Assembly (NCBI GenBank): GCA_009746045.1
Contig: RPFO01000826.1
Coordinates: 1 to 64,000, forward strand
Origin: Mesostigma viride
Lineage: Eukaryota > Streptophyta > Mesostigmatophyceae > Mesostigmatales > Mesostigmataceae
Length of the DNA stretch: 64,000 bases
Reading direction: 5' to 3'
Shown: piece by piece, positions 1 through 13,230 of the stretch
Layout: each line of letters opens with the position of its first letter
Position numbering within the stretch: position 1 is the first letter of the stretch
Translations under genes and position numbers: made by a program
The notes under the pieces: generated by a model
What the model was told of the DNA's origin: nothing
The model's database searches: none
Seen by the model: the letters and a program-made list of their open reading frames with translations, nothing else

Positions 1-30
1 AAGTATATAACCTATAGCACCGGACGATAT

Positions 31-185
31 AAGGGGGAAGGGGAGGGAAGGGGAAAGGGGGAAGGGGGAAGGGGGGAAGGGGGGAAGGGGGAAGGGGGGC
101 AAGGGGGGAAGGGCGGGGGAAGGAGGGAAGGCGGGGGGAAGGGGGAGGGGGAAGGGGGGAGGGGGGCAGGGGGGAAAGAGAGGAA
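31..185. repeat. G-rich low-complexity tract
   Basis: Runs of 4-6 G separated by AA or A fill this stretch, giving many possible G-quadruplex-forming segments on the plus strand. It lies just beyond the inferred 3' end of the minus-strand gene at 470-8747. Nothing coding is visible in positions 1-469. Confidence 0.8.
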
Positions 186-469
186 ATGTGGGGTAAGAAG
201 GGGTGTAGGCGCCTCAGGGCATGGGGTGGTATGCTAATCAGACTTGCTAATCAAACGGGGAGGGGGAGGGTTGTCAAGGACTTCGAATCGATTGCATGCC
301 CATGTTGACGCCTATTGTCCGGCTACTGGGGGTAAGGCTGGATGTACATATACATGTGTACTTGAGTATGCTGCCTGACGATGGTCGGCCGATAAGCAAC
401 CATCGCGGGAATATCACAACAAAAGGCCACACAAATAGCATGCGGGCCATGCAACGCCTCAACCAAAGA

Positions 470-3400
470 CTAGAGCGGCCTTGCGAGGTGGCTGAACAAC
501 TGTGAAAGGGCAGGGTGGGTGGCTGGGTGTGCACAACCACGACACACACACATACATACATACACACACGCACACACACACACACAAACACACATGTTCC
601 ATCATACCAGCGCATACTGACCACCACTTCTTCGTGAATCTCCCTATTACTTACAGCAGTCCTGTTTCTACTACGTCCAGTACCCCATCTCACCTGGCGC
701 GTGGACCGGCTGTCGAGGCTCGCGGATGACAGGTTCATGGAGAGGCGGTCTACGAGGGACAGGCTGTGGAAGGGACTCTGCGCGCCCCGCTGGAGGTCAT
801 GTAGCAGCAGGACGACGTGCGCATCGCGAAGGTATAAATTGAAACAAAGGTATACAGGTATACATTGAAACAAAGGTATACATGTATAAATTGAAACCCG
901 ACATTAAAAGGTAACGTTGGTAAAAAATAGAATAATTAAAAAATTACTAATGGGCATATTAGTTACCTAACCAAGCATGGAATTTACTTATTGTATGACG
1001 TAAAGGGAAACAAGAGCCCCAAAGGCAAAACAAAGGGCAAGGGCCAGCAGGCGCTGCGAAGAGCACCAGGTCACTGACCTTGAGTCAAACAACCACAAGG
1101 ACATGCTGCGTGAACAAATCGCGTTTTGCAGCAGGCCACCCTCAGGATATGCCATGGGGGACTAACTACTGTGGCCGGCTGCATGCTGAGGGGTGGTTCG
1201 TGGCCTCTCGGTGTACAAGAAGAGGTAGGTAAACATCCATCCAGATCGGCGCTCCTTATTCAAACAGGAGACGGCTGGGCATCGCAGCCATGCCCTCTAC
1301 TCGTATCGCGAAACACAAGCCGCGATGAAACACACGCAAGAAAAAGAATCCAGATGCACATTCCCACCGGGGCTGAAAAAAGTCGACGGATTTGGGGTGA
1401 GGCTTTAGGGTTTATAGCGCTGGAGACAGCATGCTGATTGAATTGAATTATAACATAACTCCGTTGGGAGTACATGTAGCACATATCCCTGAGATGGGAG
1501 CATGCTGAGGCCACATTGATAATATAGTGGTATCATTTTTGTTATATATTTAGTATCATTTTTGTTATATATATAATATACTCGACAGCAGTATGTGAAG
1601 CCCGACCAGAGCCCACGCTCACAGCAACATTCTCGTCCACAGCCAAGTTCTCAGGCAAATAGGCGGCTCACCTCCTGCGCGATGCGCCGGCTACGCTCGT
1701 TGAGCTGCGGCTGGAAGGTGAGGTCCTGGTTGCTGCCCTCCACCTCCTTGCGCACCTGCATCAGCTTCTCCTGCTTCTGGCGCTGCGCACGGTGAGCAGG
1801 CGGAGCAGAGGGGGCGGGGGGGGGGGGGGGGATCGGTCATGCGTCCATACACGTATTGTAGCGGGATGGTTATTACTAGGAAGCGCAACTCCACACTGTG
1901 TGCGCATCTTATATCTAACCCCAAAAGTAAGCCACACAGCAAATTCACAGGACATAAGATAAGAACGCCATGGCCAGAACTGCAATGAAGCAGCAGATAC
2001 ACCCATGTTACTAGTACAGTACAGCATGAGTACGACGAAACCACCAAAGCCATCATCCAGCCCGTGAATGATATGATATGATGCAGGTACTGCTGCATTT
2101 TCATGGAGAGCTTGAAATTCGCCAGCCCTCCGTCTGGGTTTGCAATCCGGCGCAACCAAGAAGTCCCCATGCTGGCCACTGTAACTCCCTCAGGGCATGG
2201 CGAACCGAGCAGTTGGAGTTCCCAACAGATGCAAGTGTTACCAGCTAGGAGAAAAGGTCCGACCACCAAGGGAGGGGAAGTGGAGAGCCGCAGCCAAAGC
2301 TCTTATAAGTAATGGCACGAGTATGCCACGCAGCCGGTAATGCCATGACGCACGCATTCATACATGTTGCCAACTGATCAGATTCAGAAAAATACATCTA
2401 GAAAGTAGCAATAGAAAATGGAGCAAAAGGTACTTCGATGTGCCAAAAGCTTCTGTTCATCGCGGGTGGCGCGCTTGCCTGTATCTCCCCGCTGCGCTCG
2501 TGGATGGGGCGGTAGGTCGCGCGGTCGACCATGCTGGCAGACGTCTCATTGATGCGTGGCGTGAAGGAGCACTCCTCGAGCAGCTTGTCGTCGTTCTGCC
2601 GTTTGGCCTGCGACACCACCATAATGCACGGAGGCCAGACACAAACATGTTGCACGGCGGCCAGACACAAGGAGTTGAGGACAGGCAAAGCGGGGGGGGT
2701 AGGGGGGGAAATTGGAGGGGAGGGGAAGGGAGCCGAGGGAGGGGTCCACCACGCACAACGGATCAACACAACCTAGCCATGTGCCCAGGCCACGTGCCCC
2801 GGTAGAAGTGGCGTGTGCGCAGAGGAGCAGGGAGGGAGGACGCATGGAAGGGTGCTCCCTGGTGGCATCTTTCTACTACTGAGATGGCAAGCCGCGCTTC
2901 GATGGTAATGACGCTCGTTGCACAATGCTGATGAAGATTGAAATATGAGTTATGAGGAAGTGATCATGCAAGCCGTAATCTGGAATAGTGAATTGGGTGA
3001 GGCACAAGCACCTTCGGACTTAATCCATATGCTAGAGGACGCACCATCTCCCACACGACCATGCGCTGGCTGGTGTCCACCACTTCTATATGCTGGCACA
3101 CGCACCTTCTCCCACATGACCATGCGCTGGCTGGTGTCCACCATCAGCCTCTGCTGTACGGGCGGCACAAACTGCAGGTTGGGGCCACGCCCCGTCTTGG
3201 GCTGCGGCAACCACGCGCACAGAAACAAGGCATGCACCAAGCACCAACGAAGCATACACACATGCATAAGGCAAAGAGTATGAGAGGGGGGGCGCACACA
3301 ACAGTAGCCAGTACAGCTTACGGGCCTTGGCAGGACCCTGGCACCTGTGGCTGGTGAGGAAACAACGGGGTACTGCGGCAGATCCCTTGTCCATCATCGT

Positions 3401-6033
3401 GTGGCGAGAAATGCGCAGTGAGAGAAAGAAAAGAATACCACAAAAGAACACCACAAAAGAATACCGCATGGCCTGCGCATGCCACCAGGCCTTGCCCAGA
3501 ACATGCATCAATGCATGGCATGCAAGCGTAGCAAAGGTTATACCGCCGCATGGGGGGGGAGGGTGATGCTGGAAGGTGGGGAGCCTCCAACGACCTTTTG
3601 CAAGGGGGGTTGCCACATGGGTGTTGCACATGGGTGCTTTGGCAGGGGCAGCAACCTGAAGGGAATGCAGGCGGATGCGTGTGGGAAGAAGATGTGCAAT
3701 ACTTAATCAAAGAAATTCCTACAGTGCACGGTTATATGAGAAAACGAGTGGTTTTGACCCTGGCGCAACCCCTTGAAAGAGCACCCATTTATCTCTAATA
3801 TTCTGTATAAGAACAAGAGTGGGTTCTGATCTAGCGCCACACCTTAAAGGAGCACTCCTGCATCTCCTTCTGCAGCAGCTCGTTCTTCTTCTCCGCCAGC
3901 TTCTGCGCGAGGTCCTGCCGCGGCGCCGCCAGCTGCTCAATGCGCTCCTGCGCACGGACGTCACCGTGAGGAACGACGCGAACAAAGGCACGGTGAACAG
4001 CGTGAAAAAGCAGGCAAGCAAAGTCTGAAACATCATCGGGGACCCTGGGAAACGAAAAGAAACCAAGTGCCGAAGGCCAAGGCAAAAGCGTAAAGGGGTT
4101 ACCATGTGACCGAAGTGAGGTGCGGATGGAAGCACTTTAGAGTCATACAAGTGGTTTATACAAACAGCTTATACAATGTACAAACAGGCATGCACGGGCT
4201 TTACAAAAAAAAAAAACGAGAAACGGGTGCGGCGCGGGAATGCCAAAAAGACCCTGACTCAGGGTCTCCTAGCAAGAAAGGGGCATAGTAGTATGACCCA
4301 TGGGCCACACCACAGCGACCAGACCGCTGCAGGACGTTGTGAGTGCTGTGTCATGCACCCACCTCCACGGTCAGTGGCTTCGCGATCTTTGTGGAAGGGT
4401 GCTCGTGGATGCGCGGGTTGAACGTGCACTCCTTTTCGCGCTCGCCCTCCAGCTTCTTCGCCACCTCCTCCTGCACAAGTTTTCATGCAAAGTAACATAT
4501 TGTTTATGTTTAGGATATCAAGAATAATTGAGTCACATGCGAGCCATCGGGGAATGGAGTTCGAATGATCGGCCACGAGGGAAATCCTTGGCATAGTAAA
4601 CCCAAATATATCGAAACAACTATTCTTGGAAGGGGCCGGCTATTTCAGGAAATGCGGCACCAGTTTGCGCCCATGAGCTGGATGCATGGGTGACACATCA
4701 AAAGTTGCGGTACCAAAACTTTGATATGCTGGCAGCCGAGCTCCCATCGGAAATACTTTCATTACTTTGTAGCCAGGGAGGGCATCCCGCGGGACTAGAA
4801 AGGGGCCTGCACAGAATTGGAAGGACGGAGGGAAGTGGGTGACGGAGGGAAGTGGGTGCCCGTGACAGCGGAAGATACTTGGCCCAGCGCATGGGGATGA
4901 CGATAGGAGCACGTAGAAGGCTAGGCACAAAATGTTGGAGCTGGACAAACATACCCAGTAGCAGGGGCATGACAACCGCGGGTGCACCCAACTGATGACA
5001 ACTGACATGACAACCGTGGGCGCACCAAACTGGGCATGCCCCATCCCCTACCCTACCTTGGAGTGGCGGTTCTTAACGCCTGCTGTCGCAAAATGGAAAG
5101 CCTTTGGCGTCGTCACCGCCTGGGGGTGCCAGCAGGACATGATCAAAAAGGGTCCAGCGAATGCATGTCATCCGACACATAAAATAGCATCAATACACGC
5201 GAATGCCCCTCGCCCCTCCCCCCCCCCCCCCCCCAAGAAGTATTGGGCTAGATGGCTGTGGTTGACGAGCCAATCCCCCCCCCCCCCCCCCCAAGATCAT
5301 CATTGGGCTAGATGGCTGTGGTTGACGAGCCAATCCTCCCCCCCCCCCCCCCCAAAGAAGTATTGGGCTAGATGGCTGTGGTTGACAAGCCAAATCCCCC
5401 CCCCCCCCCCCCCACAAGAAGTATTGGGCTAGATGGCTGTGGTTGACGAGCCAATCCCTTCCCCACCCACCCCAAGAAGTATGGGGCTAGTTGACTGTGA
5501 TTCCACACTGCTGTAGAGGACAGTGCTGTGACAGATGCGTGTGATGGTGACGGCCGGGGACCCACAAGGCCCCGAGATGTGCGCAGACTCTTCTTACACA
5601 GACCACCATCAGGCAGCACCGATCGCCAGAAAAAAATGCTATAGCAGAGGGCAGTGGGGTGGCCATATCCATAGCCGCGGGACAAGATACAGCCCCCCTA
5701 TGTATCAAAGAGACAACCAGCGCAGGCCAGAAACCTGGAAGAAACCGGTATGCACAAGGTGATGGCTTCTCGACCGCTGGACGTGATGGTATCGTCATCT
5801 GTCGGGTTGGATACTGCCACAAAAACTACATAATTTGTTCGCGAGGGGTGGCTGGCGCAAAGCAGGGTGGACATCCAAGCAACCGGGATGGGACGCAACG
5901 GCACGCACCCTGGGTGTACTGGATGCAAGGTCCCTGGACCCGGGCTGAGGCCGCTCCCTGGGTGCGCTCATCGGGCGCGCTCGCTCGGTCGACTTGGAGC
6001 GACGCGCGGGTGCCGGTGACTCAGCATTCTGGG

Positions 6034-6071
<38 letters not shown>

Positions 6072-8747
6072 GGGGGGGCAAGGGGAGGGGGGAACAGGGA
6101 ATATCCCATGTAAGGATACAGGTACAGGACAGAGTATGGGGTGTGCGGATGCGTGGACAAAGACTCAACGAGAAAGGCTGCATCGCAAGATAGGGGGAGA
6201 GCAGGGAAGAGATGTAAAGAGGGGGAAAGGGGAGGACCAACCAAAATATGTCATGGTGGAGGCATGCAAAAGAACGTATTGTGAGGTTGGCATGGTTGTC
6301 GGTGGGTGGGGAAAGGGTTGGGGTTGGCCGGTTGGGGTCCAGGAGGGGTTTTGGACTTGGGAACGCATGGGGTGGGGTTGGTGGGCACATGAAACAAGCA
6401 AACACACATGAAAACAAACAGATAGTTACCAGAACAGCCAAAGAAATGAACGGAACACCCACCGGCCGCTCTCTCGTCACGCTGCGGCTGCGCTCCGGCC
6501 GCCCAACCCCCGCGGTCGCAGGCCGCCCCCTTGTTTCCGCTCTTGAGTCCCCCCGCACAGGGGTGGCCGACCGGGGCCGCCCACGCTCCTGCCTCCCCGC
6601 GTCCCCCAGGTGGCTCTGCCCTTGCCGGTCCCCCCATCCCTCCCCACCCCCGTCATTGCCACCCCGGGGACGCTCATCCCCCCCTCCTGTGTCTCCCGCC
6701 GACCCTCCGTCAGCCCGTCCCCGACCCGTGGCCACGTGTCGAATGCCTCCCCCGGGCCTACTGCTGACCTCAACGGCCCCCTCCTGCTCATTATAGTCAC
6801 CTTCCTCTTCTAACAACGCGGCGGCCTCCCAGGGACGTTCCCTCACCGCGGCCACCGCCGCCACCAACTGTGCCCGCTGCTGCTGCTGCGCTGCTCGCTG
6901 CTGCTGCTCGTAACCCCACGCGCCCACCTGGCCTGCGGCACTGTAGTACGAGGACGAGACACCGCTCTGCTCCGAGTCACCAAGTGAGACCGCGGAGGCC
7001 AGTGAGGCCACCTCGTCGTCGATACCGCGTCCGCTAGCATAATTTCCGCCACCGGCACCGTGATGCTGCCCATGGCCGTGGACTTGATGGCCGTGGCTGC
7101 CCCCCGAACTACCCCCGCTGTGCTGTCCGTGGCTGCCAGAGTTACTGTTCTGGCCAGGAGGACCCGCGCCAGCGCGATGCTGGCTACTATAATTAGCGTT
7201 ATTGGTGGTGGTGTTGACGGCATTGTTGTTGCTGCCATCGGCCACCATCGGGGCTGACCCTGCCCCAACGTGGCCAATCTCCGCCCCGAAAGCAAGACGT
7301 GCCACCGCGGATGGACCATCTGATGAAGCCCCGCCCATAGAGGACATTGATGACGGTGGCGGCTGTGCTGATGATCCCACCGGGCGTCCCGATGCTTGCG
7401 CCTGCCCCGCCGCCTCCCGTTGCTGGCGTTCGGGCGGATGCTGCCCCGATGCCGCCATCTGTGATGGGTGGTTGCCCTGAGGCGGCGGCTGCTGCTGCCA
7501 GGTGGCGGGATCCCTGCTGCTGACATCTGCGTCAACCGAGAGCTCCACATGGGCCCAGCCAGGACCCCCGGGCGTGCTGGGGGGGCTAAGCAGCACCCCC
7601 GCGTCCGCCCCTCCCCTGGATTGGTTGCCTTGGGAGGCCATCAGTGGCGGCTGGGGGATGGGCGGAGGCACGAAGGCTTGCAGCGGTGGCGGTTGCGGCT
7701 GGCGACGTTGCTGCTGCTCCTGCTGGGCGCGCCGCTGCTCCAGCAGCTCCTGCACCCGGTGACTGGGCGACGATGTGCTGGCCGGTTTGTAGGTTTGTGC
7801 CTGTGCCTGGGCGGACATTGTGGATGAACCCCCACCTGATGGGCCGGCGTTGTTGTTGCCGTTGCTGCCCTCTCGGCCTGCACGCCCGCCTTGACTGGCA
7901 TGGTTGTTGGAACCGCTGGCATCCCGAGCACCTGGCTGGGAGGTGCCCCCCCCAGCTGGCTTGTTGGAGGAGGAAGGCGCGGCGGCAGGCATGGATGTGC
8001 GGACCATGAGGGACGGTGGGGCGGCGGCAGCATTACTCGCGTTGCCGAGAGATGCGTCTGCCGAGGGTGCCCCTGGGGCCACCTCCCTGCGCGCGAGGTA
8101 CCGCCGCAGCTGCCTCTCGGCCTCCATGCGGGCCATCAGCTCCTTGCGCCGGTCCTCCTGGTCGTGGCCAAAAATAGCATCAGCGCAGGGTGTGCATGAG
8201 AGGCATGTGTGGGTGTCATGCCGTGGTCCATAGGCTGCCGAGTACAAAGTAATGAGGATAATATGTGTGCATACATCATCGACTACTAGGGTCAGAACTA
8301 GGGCGTGACGGGGGCGTCTCTCCTTTGGGGGCAAGAGGTACACGTGCCGTGATGCAGGCTACAGGAGACGCGGCCAACAAGAACGACGGCTAGACACGGA
8401 CTAGTGAAGCCACTTAAGCTAAGCAGGATAGCCATATCGAGGAGGGGAATGATGGAAGTGCACGAAGGCATGTAAGCAGAGACTCAACGTACCGACAATC
8501 TCCGATTCCCTTGATTGCGAGGGCTAATTTCACCGGTGGAGGGTGGAGGGACGGCAGTGGCAGGCTTAGACATCTCCGGGGAGGGCACCGATTGCGGCGG
8601 AGTTCCCGCGTCCACGGGCAGGGTGCGTTCGTTCCGGATTTGGGCCAGCGCAAAACGATCTTTAGCTAGCAAGGCCTCGCACCTCAAAATGTCTTGTTCT
8701 AAATTCTCCAGCGTGGTCTTGGTGCTGTCATTGAATGGGGATGGCAT
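470..8747 (-). CDS. ECxFxPRI-motif protein, 11 exons, possibly ciliary
   Basis: Exons read on the minus strand: 8747-8493, 8157-6463, 6028-5909, 5119-5057, 4470-4363, 3947-3843, 3201-3106, 2607-2479, 1782-1672, 789-694, 499-470 (about 935 codons). Every exon is a multiple of three and every junction falls in phase 0. Exon 1 starts MPSPFND and is helical. Exon 2 (residues 86-650) opens with a charged helix, then is Ser/Gly/Gln/His-rich low complexity. Exons 4-10 carry short conserved-looking motifs: TPKAFHFATAG, ECTFNPRI (about 725-732), ECSFK joined to PKT across exons 6/7, EECSFTPRI (825-833) and DLTFQPQL (877-884), set in Lys/Glu-rich helices. Motifs of this kind occur in many protist flagellar and basal-body proteins; that role is inference. 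The intron after exon 8 begins GC. The last exon (9 codons, TAG) is the weakest call. A paralogous coiled-coil scaffold protein is the alternative. Confidence 0.72.
542..596. repeat. CA dinucleotide-rich tract in intron
   Basis: An interrupted (CA)n/(CATA)n microsatellite between the last two inferred exons of the ECxFxPRI gene. It lies upstream (in gene direction) of the polypyrimidine tract of the last acceptor. Confidence 0.8.
3041..3143 (-). repeat. Tandem duplication of exon 7 donor region
   Basis: The last ~37 bases of exon 7 plus its GTGCG donor (3101-3143) recur 60 bp away at 3041-3083 with a few mismatches. This creates a second potential 5' splice site inside the intron. Confidence 0.75.
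5216..5475. repeat. ~63-bp minisatellite with C-runs, four copies
   Basis: Four copies of a unit with the core AAGAAGTATTGGGCTAGATG and TGGTTGACGAGCCAATC are separated by C-runs of 10-16 bases. The last copy is diverged (GTTGACTGTGATTCC). It sits in the intron between exons 3 and 4 of the ECxFxPRI gene. Confidence 0.85.
6031..6072 (-). other. Extreme polypyrimidine tract before exon 3 acceptor
   Basis: On the minus strand an almost pure C-run of about 40 nt ends in CAG directly before exon 3 (NAESPAPARR). The length of this homopolymer is likely to be poorly determined. Confidence 0.7.
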
Positions 8748-9348
8748 TTTGGTTGGGTACTTTGTCGTTAACGGTTAGGGAGAAAGTACAGCGACAAACT
8801 AGACTCTGATGTGCAGAATCGTAAGTGAGACGCGAATTTCGTATGCTCTGCCCTCGCAACTGAGCTGTCGCCGTCTCTCGGACTCGCGTGGCATTGTTAT
8901 CCGAGCTGCTGACCCAAATCCGATACCCGGCAGGAGGGGGGCTTGTGGTTCACCCTACGCTCGGCATTTTAACAAGCACTACCAGCATTTATTTTAACAA
9001 TCATATTAAGGCTACTGCCTCTGTTCCTTCCTGCCTTAAACGGTCCAGACATGTATCCATTGCCTCTGTCAGCGTGGGGCGCGCTGAGATCAAAACTTCG
9101 AACGACTTTCTCTGATGAGCTCTGGTTCTTTTTTTTAGTGCTTGCACGCCTTGCCCGTTGCGTTGTTGTCTTTGGGTGCCGTATCCTCTTATGTCCGTTG
9201 TCCTTAAAGTAGGTACTACTGTAGTTCCTACAGTACTCAAAACCTAGAAGTACAAACCCCAGGGTACCCCAGGGCTGAATTCCGAACCGTCATATTTACT
9301 GTACAGTAAGATACAGTACATACAGTATTCCGGACCTCGTTTTCCACC
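8748..9348. other. Intergenic region upstream of the ECxFxPRI gene
   Basis: No exon is recognised. This is the left part of what was probably a shared promoter region with the divergent hydrolase gene before the 11.1-kb element inserted at 9349-9358. No clear TATA box or binding site can be assigned. Confidence 0.5.
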
Positions 9349-9358
9349 CTTAAATTAC
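9349..9358. repeat. Left target-site duplication of the MULE
   Basis: CTTAAATTAC directly abuts the left TIR. The identical 10 bases abut the right TIR at 20464-20473. Nine to eleven bp is the usual Mutator-superfamily duplication length. Confidence 0.95.
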
Positions 9359-9485
9359 GAGTTTTTGTAAACATCAGACACTGATTTCTTCAGACGATGC
9401 ACAAGGCTGGGCGCGGCGCAGCGTGCGCAAGGCTGGCGTGCGCAAGGCTGGGGAGTGCGCGAGGCTGGGAGTGCGCAAGGCTGGG
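9359..9485 (+). repeat. Left TIR of the MULE
   Basis: Identical to the reverse complement of 20337-20463 over 127 bp. It contains a sub-repeat built on GTGCGCAAGGCTGG. Beyond 9485 the two arms diverge, then resume similarity at GTAAAACT-CAA-CGACGTAAA (around 9532-9555 and 20280-20302). Confidence 0.95.
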
Positions 9486-9559
9486 AGTGCATCGTGGCTG
9501 GGCGCGGCGCGGCAGCGTGCGCAAGGCTGGCGCGTAAAACTGCAAACGACGTAAATCGT

Positions 9560-10260
9560 ATCGGCTGCCTTTGGACTTAGCCGAATTTCGTCGTCGATGC
9601 GAGTGGTGATGGCCGTTTAGATCTTAGTTTTTAACCCGACGGGTTTCCTTATGATGCGTTCAAAATGGCAGCTGATGGCATGATTACTTAACATGTGGCG
9701 CGCGCAAAGAGCCTGTAGTCGTGCAGTTTACCCTCAATAATCAATCAATCTGAGTCTCGAGTCCACGTTGGAGTCCACTGACCCCCCCGACTAGAATTTC
9801 CGACCCCCAATGTTGCACGCAAGCTATGCCTGCCATGCTTTTTCTATTTCCTAACACCCACAGTTGGGGGATCATAGTCATTGACAATTTCTCCCCGTTG
9901 CTTTTTATGCTGCATATCCAACTATATCTGAGTAAGAGGGGTCGAGCGGATGACGCCGACATGGTTTGCATATACCTTCATAGTGGCTTCAAATCGTCAT
10001 ATTCTTGAAGCGCGGTCAGTTCAGCCCACAGAACCTTACGTACGTCTTACCAAGGTACATGCACGGTGGGGACGCGGTCGGCCGGTCGGGGTTTGCCTGC
10101 TTTCTTTACCCAACCAGGGACATGTTCGTGATTTTCTTGCAGCGCTGGAAGATCAGTCCCGGGAAGAACCGCCTGCGACCCCTGGACCGTTCCGTTCCAA
10201 CGATACCTGTGACTCTTCAGCATCAACGGTACGAATAGCACGAACCCGCCCACGTGCTTG
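9560..10260. other. Left interior of the MULE, no recognised gene
   Basis: No gene is identified. A plus-strand open stretch at about 10049-10238 (with YMHGGDAVGRSGFACF) has plausible composition but no recognisable family and no clear splice boundaries, so it is not called. Confidence 0.5.
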
Positions 10261-10263
10261 GCC

Positions 10264-11625
10264 GCCATACCCGTTCCTAGTCATGCCATGCTCCTTCCTA
10301 GTCATGCCATGGTCGTTCCGAGTCATGCCATGGTCGTTCCTAGTCATGTCACTCCCGTTCCTAGTCATGCCATTAATTAATTAATTAATTAAAATGATAG
10401 CTCCGTTGGGAGCATATGTAACACATAGCCCTGAGAAAAGGGCATCTATGGGTTTGTAATACAATCAGGGCTACAACCTGCAGGTGGAGGATGTACAACT
10501 GTCACCTGCTCTGGGTGCACAAGGTGCACCTGCACCGCCATGATGGTTCATGCCTCCTTAACAAGCACAGGCACCCAGGGGGGGCTTGAGGAGAGGGCCT
10601 AGAAGGCCTGCATGACATATGGGGTGGAGGGTATGTGGCTAGGCTATAGCTGGTGTACACATGGCATCTCAGCAGAGAGTAACTCCCTGCATAGGCATCG
10701 CATGGCTAAATTCTTAATGCATCATCCATGGGAGGTCCCATTGTAGGCTGGGCGCGGCTAAATACTGAAAGCATCATCCATGGGGCCATTATGGGCGCAC
10801 ATGCGCGTGGGCCACGTCATGCCATACCCGTTCCTAGTCATGCCATGGCCGTTCCTAGTCATGCCATGGTCGTTCCGAGTCATGCCATACCCGTTCCTAG
10901 TCATGCCATGCCCGTTCCTAGTCATGCCATACTCGTTACTAGTCATGCCATGCCCGTTCCTAGTCATGCCATACCCGTTCCTAGTCATGCCATACCCGTT
11001 CCTAGTCATGCCATACCCGTTCCTAGTCATGCCATGCCCGTTCCTAGTCATGCCATGGCCGTTCCTAGTCATGCCATGCCCGTTCCTAGTCATGCCACAC
11101 CCGTTCCTAGTCATGCCATGCCCGTTCCTAGTCATGCCATACCCGTTCCTAGTCATGCCATACCCGTTCCTAGTCATGCCATACCCGTTCCTAGTCATGC
11201 TGTACACGCTCCTAGTCATGCCACACCCGTTCCTAGTCATGCCATACCCGTTCCTAGTCATGCCATGGTCGTTCCGAGTCATGCCATACCCGTTCCGAGT
11301 CATGACATACTCATTCCTAGTCATGCCATACCCGTTCCTAGTCATGCTGTACCCGTTCCTAGTCATGCCATGGTCGTTCCGAGTCATGCCATACCCGTTC
11401 CGAGTCATGACATACTCATTCCTAGTCATGCCATACCCGTTCCTAGTCATGTTGTACACGTTCCTAGTCATGCCACACCCGTTCCTAGTCATGCCATGCC
11501 CGTTCCTAGTCATGCCATGCTCTTTCCTAGTCATGCCATACCTGTTCCTACTTCCTAGTCATGCCATACCCGTTCCTAGTCATGCTGTACACGTTCCTAG
11601 TCATGCCATGCCCGTTCCTACTCAT
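10264..11625. repeat. 21-bp minisatellite in two blocks
   Basis: The unit is CATGCCATACCCGTTCCTAGT with CATGG, CACAC, GTCGT and TGTAC variants. A small block of about five copies ends at 10370 and a large block of about 39 copies spans roughly 10805-11625. Both strands are open across it (SHAIPVP on plus, MTRNGYG on minus) only because 21 is a multiple of three. Confidence 0.95.
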
Positions 11626-12114
11626 GTCATGGTTTTTACCTGTATGTCCTCTGCCCTTGGTGCCAGCGTTCTGTGAGCACCTCAATGTATGGTCTGTCGT
11701 GAGAACAATAATGGCAGTCTAGCCAACGTCGATACGTTCGAGTTGGGCTCATAGTTAGTTGGTTGTTGTCGACCCACACAATAGCTGTTGCTTGTGTTAA
11801 TTGGGAAATGTGTTTTATTGCAGCTGAACATGTATCAAGCTTCATTGCAATCTAGCTGTCGCGAACGATTCCTCTAAATCATCTTTAGTGGTGATAGGTA
11901 CCATTCGAGTGCCAACGGTGGAGACGTACAGGTTCTCACATAGAGGTGGGTTAACTCGTAACAGTGCTATCAATTGCGTGCGATAAGAACGTGACTGCAC
12001 CACGTGAACAAGAGACAATTATCAATATTATAATTAACAAACATCACGTGAGCATTATTAAGTTTACATCATTTGCAGGTTGTTGCTTAGCACGCTTATA
12101 GACCATGTACCCCC

Positions 12115-12455
12115 TCTCACGGACATTTAATTAATTAATTAATACCACGTGACTGCGTGAGCAGTATCCTCATGAAGGGAATGGATGACATGCGAAAGAA
12201 ACTATCTAAGCACGGGTAGCAGGATTGTGGGCCCCGCGGCCGGTGGCACTGTGCCGACCGTAGCGGGTTACCCGAGGTGCCCCTACCGGACATTAATTAA
12301 TTAATTAATAGACACGTGACTGCGTCACGTGAGCATAAGTCCTCAGTGGGAGGGGAACATGGGATGGAATGGATGGTATAAGCTATCTAGGTCCTAGTTA
12401 CAGGGGTGTGGGCACCGCGGCCCGAATCGCTATGAATGCCATACTTGGTCACACG
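12115..12455. repeat. Two diverged ~170-bp repeats with CACGTG and TTAA runs
   Basis: Two copies start GGACATTAATTAATTAATTAA and share CACGTGACTGCGT, AATGGATG, TATCTA and a GTGGGC-CCGCGGCC block. CACGTG palindromes recur around 12000, 12048, 12152, 12315 and 12637. No gene is recognised in 11626-13230. Confidence 0.65.
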
Positions 12456-13230
12456 CGGAGCCCCCACAGACTTGGGGGTGGTCTCCTTCATCACTACTTG
12501 CCATCTATCCTTGCGCACCATCTGCCTTAATATTACAGACTACCGGACATGTGTTACGTGATCTCCCAACGGAGTAACGCTTCAATTCAATGCAACTAAT
12601 ACGTTAGACAGTATAATATTATCGTGACATGCATCACGTGAGCATAATGAATGCAATATCAAAGCGACTACCGGCGCAGGCCAGAAATCTGGAGAATATG
12701 TCAATATCAACAAGTACTAGGAGCATAGAGTGTACGCATTATGACTGTCCTGGTTAGCCTTGTACTCAGACCCTACGTGGATCATGCCACGACAAATGAG
12801 GGTCGTACACACAACTCTTGGTTTAGCTCCGAGACCATGCAGTCATTGGCAAACTTTGGAATTACCTCTTTCTCGATACTGTGCCAAAATTCCAAAACAA
12901 AAGAGGTGGTAGCCCAACATTGCATGTGACGACTGAAATCACTTTTTAGGTGTTAAAATTATATGAGTAAATATTTTAATCCATTAATTCATGCTCCATG
13001 CATCACCATCCCACCAGCATTTTGTATTGAAATTCATGACTAAGGTGTAGATGAATTGGAAAACGTTGAGAGCACTGTTTATCAAACCCAAATCAATCAC
13101 AATTGAATTATGAACATGTTATGTTGTCTCTTTGATGTTGCTAAAATGAAAATGCAATTATTTTATCCATGCTTTAATACAATAACAACATTTTAACTCA
13201 TCCGCCGGACATGGCACCACCCAAGGGCAG

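Noticed and set aside
5659-6411. Plus-strand frame with poly-Gly
   Set aside because: It is antisense to the exon 3 acceptor polypyrimidine run and has no recognisable domain.
10728-11676. Long open frames of SHAIPVP / MTRNGYG / PFLVMPY repeats
   Set aside because: They are translations of a 21-bp minisatellite. Several frames on both strands stay open, with no unique coding sequence at either edge.
12741-12929. 62-codon plus-strand frame inside the MULE
   Set aside because: Short, with no recognisable family and no splice or start support.
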